A stretch of 6,438 bases of DNA from Kiritimatiellota bacterium (GTDB lineage: Bacteria; Verrucomicrobiota; Kiritimatiellia; JAAZAB01): assembly GCA_008636095.1 (NCBI GenBank), contig VSJD01000042.1:1-6438 (forward strand), given 5' to 3'. The notes under the pieces were generated by a model. The model was not told where the DNA came from. It saw only the letters and a program-made list of their open reading frames with translations, and searched no databases. Within the stretch, counting starts at the first letter, position 1. Every line of letters begins with the position of its first letter. This document shows, piece after piece, positions 5,183-6,438 of the stretch. The position numbers and the translations under genes are program-made.

Positions 5183-5509
5183 ATGAAATTTGAAATTCGG
5201 CAGGTGCGCAACGGGGCCGTGTTACGGGTGGAGGCCAACGGTGCGGAGGGGCCAGAGGAAATTACCTATCAAGAAAGGGAGGACGACGAGATTGAAGCTT
5301 TTGCCGACTTCCTTCGCGTCGTGTTGGACCATTATGGCCCCACCACCAGTCGCTATTCACAGAAAAGAATTCGTGTTCTTGTCGAACCGGGAGACAAATA
5401 TGAATCACCCCCAGCTCAACCCGGAGACTGCGTGCATGCCCCGCATGCGCTGGGGACTGTTTCCGGAAACGGTATTTCGGTGTGCGGTAAAAATCAGGGC
5501 ACCAGATAA
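5183..5509 (+). CDS. Small acidic protein of unknown function
   Basis: This encodes 108 residues and I do not recognise the family. AAGGAG (5172-5177) lies five bases before the ATG, a strong ribosome site. Residues 1-75 look like a real compact domain: a beta pair (MKFEIRQVRNGAVLRVE), EEITYQERED, an amphipathic acidic helix (DEIEAFADFLRVVLDHYG) and a final basic strand (KRIRVLVEPGDKYE). Residues 76-108 are Pro/Gly-rich and look unlike the first part. They overlap the next ORF (5400-5585) out of frame, so the native protein may once have ended near residue 74 and been extended by an indel. The gene follows the PIN toxin by 48 bases on the same strand and may be cotranscribed with it; any role in the TA module is speculation. 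Confidence 0.65.
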   Translation: MKFEIRQVRNGAVLRVEANGAEGPEEITYQEREDDEIEAFADFLRVVLDHYGPTTSRYSQKRIRVLVEPGDKYESPPAQPGDCVHAPHALGTVSGNGISVCGKNQGTR

Positions 5510-5585
5510 TAGCATGGCAGATGCCATAGCGTTCAAGGGATTATCTGAAAGACCTCAATCCGGTCTTTTGCCCACAACAATTTGA
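5400..5585 (+). CDS. Small ORF of unknown function, probably truncated
   Basis: This encodes 61 residues and is not recognised. GGGAG (5389-5393) lies six bases before ATG 5400. Residues 1-45 have protein-like composition (NPETACMPRMRWGLFPETVF, then an AVKIRAPDN stretch). After about residue 46 the frame is antisense to the last codons of the minus-strand membrane-protein gene and is probably read-through of foreign sequence. The frame overlaps the preceding ORF by 110 bases; since both cannot be equally constrained, one is likely altered here. I favour this frame for 5400-5530 because its residues look more protein-like. It may be the 5' stump of a gene cut off by the rearrangement that joined it to the paralogue. 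Confidence 0.4.
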   Translation: MNHPQLNPETACMPRMRWGLFPETVFRCAVKIRAPDNSMADAIAFKGLSERPQSGLLPTTI

Positions 5586-6438
5586 ACTGATTGGTACGGC
5601 TTTTGACGAAGGCTATGGCTTTGGGCGAATAAAAACGGCTGGTCAGGAAAGCATCCTCCGACCAGTGCTTGGAAATACGGCCGGTCACGCTCGGTACGCC
5701 ATTCCGCCGGTTAATGATGACTATTCCTCTCGTCCGGAACTCCGGTTGCCGTTTGGTGGCCTCAAGGAATTGTGTTTCCGGCTCGTTTGAATCCATCCAT
5801 TGCAATCCGTATGCGGGATATTCCGGATATAGACGACAAAATATCTGACAAGTATTAGGATCGGTGATCAGCATTGGGTTTTGAAAACCGGCGGCGAAAT
5901 CAGTCAGATCTTGCCACCGTTCTACGTCGTTTCCAAAATGGCTGGTCAACGTGTACAAGCGGCTGAAGGGCGCGTCTATCCATCGGTTTTGAATGGGAAA
6001 GATTAACCCGATAAGTCCAATAATGATAATTATCGCTTTGATCAAGGTGGCCTTGGATCGTCTTCCGAATGATTCCGCGCCCTGGCGTCCCATCCGCAGC
6101 CTTAGGGATTCGACGGCGCTTCCCAAGGCGAAGGCAGCCACAAAGGGGAGCGGCAACATATAATTGAGGCGCCAGATGGTTACGGGCGGCATGCCGGGCG
6201 ATTGCTGCAGGGTAATCAGGCGGACAAACAGGTCTATGGTGATCGGATTGAAAACAGTGAGCAAAGGCATGGCCATCCCCGCCAGTAAGTAGTTCGATTT
6301 GGCCATTTGCCGGAAGCCCAGCAGGAAGGCGATATACACAAAAAATCCCCAGCAACCGATGGTTTGATAAAACGTATAAAATTGATAGACGAACAATCGC
6401 ACTACGGGATGGGTTGGGGGGCTGATAGTAAAGGCCTT
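5533..6438 (-). CDS. C-terminal part of a paralogous polytopic membrane protein, partial
   Basis: The frame is open from the right window edge (codons for KAFTISPPTHPV precede the GTG at 6402) to a TGA at 5533-5535, giving 301 visible residues. The real start lies outside the window; GTG 6402 is only an internal codon. It aligns with residues about 481-781 of the protein at 283-2628. Matching pairs are RLFVYQFYTFYQTIGCWGFF with RLAVYQLFIFYQVVGCWGLF, LLTVFNPITIDLFVRL with LLTVFNPFTTDLIVRM, GLIGLIFPI in both, and GIVIINRRNG..SVTGRISKHW.ED with GLIVINRRNG..SITGRIAKHW.ED. Several membrane helices are followed by a soluble C-terminal domain. The protein is probably GT-C-like; the exact function is unknown. 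The visible part contains no inserted repeat. Confidence 0.8.
   Translation of the reverse strand, partial: KAFTISPPTHPVVRLFVYQFYTFYQTIGCWGFFVYIAFLLGFRQMAKSNYLLAGMAMPLLTVFNPITIDLFVRLITLQQSPGMPPVTIWRLNYMLPLPFVAAFALGSAVESLRLRMGRQGAESFGRRSKATLIKAIIIIIGLIGLIFPIQNRWIDAPFSRLYTLTSHFGNDVERWQDLTDFAAGFQNPMLITDPNTCQIFCRLYPEYPAYGLQWMDSNEPETQFLEATKRQPEFRTRGIVIINRRNGVPSVTGRISKHWSEDAFLTSRFYSPKAIAFVKSRTNQFKLLWAKDRIEVFQIIP
5548..5568 (+). terminator. Possible weak terminator hairpin
   Basis: AAAGACC (5548-5554) and GGTCTTT (5562-5568) form a 7-bp stem with a 7-base loop, followed by one further T. It lies at the end of the + strand gene block, inside the last codons of the minus-strand gene. The position suits termination of + transcripts, but the stem is short and has only three G-C pairs. 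Confidence 0.25.

Noticed and set aside
5900..6355. 151-residue minus-strand ORF within the right-hand paralogue
   Set aside because: It is a shifted frame; the other minus frame matches the left membrane protein over its whole length.

Overview
The window is a gene-dense bacterial segment with good Shine-Dalgarno sequences and sigma70-type promoter elements. Nothing in it identifies the species. The dispersed, hairpin-rich short repeats and the mixture of a GT-C-like membrane protein with toxin-antitoxin (TA) modules resemble environmental PVC/Omnitrophota-type genomes, but that is a weak impression and not a call.

Layout, left to right. Positions 1-111 hold the 3' end of a gene that looks like a YdcF/ElyC-type (DUF218) protein. 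Positions 283-2628 encode a 781-residue polytopic membrane protein, probably GT-C glycosyltransferase-like, with a soluble C-terminal domain. Two short palindromic repeats lie inside this gene without breaking its frame (549-650 and 1404-1512), and a terminator-shaped hairpin follows the second (1518-1545). Next is a roughly 150-bp decayed fragment of an NAD-dependent epimerase-type SDR gene (about 2627-2775). Two TA operons on the + strand follow. The first is AbiEi/AbiEii (2831-4238), preceded by a perfect 12-bp inverted repeat that ends 6 bases before the start codon. The second is Phd-like antitoxin/PIN toxin (4455-5134), preceded by a strong promoter with a perfect 9-bp inverted repeat across its -10 region. 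Two small unrecognised ORFs (5183-5509 and 5400-5585) overlap out of frame. The right end (5533-6438, minus strand, cut by the window edge) is the C-terminal part of a diverged paralogue of the 283-2628 membrane protein.

How it fits together. The two membrane proteins share a C-terminal signature (INRRNG..S.TGRI.KHW.ED) and sit convergently around a block of accessory genes: two TA modules, a dead epimerase fragment and two orphan small ORFs. Each TA operon has its own promoter and palindromic operator, consistent with independent autoregulation. The block reads as an accessory or plasticity site within a cell-surface polysaccharide or glycosylation-type neighbourhood. The observations most worth a second look are the repeats absorbed in frame into predicted cytoplasmic loops of the membrane protein (one apparently nested inside another), the unnamed C-terminal domain shared by the two paralogues, the operator architecture of the AbiE module with its probable near-leaderless mRNA, and the unknown small-gene pair. 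I see no clearly new multi-gene system.
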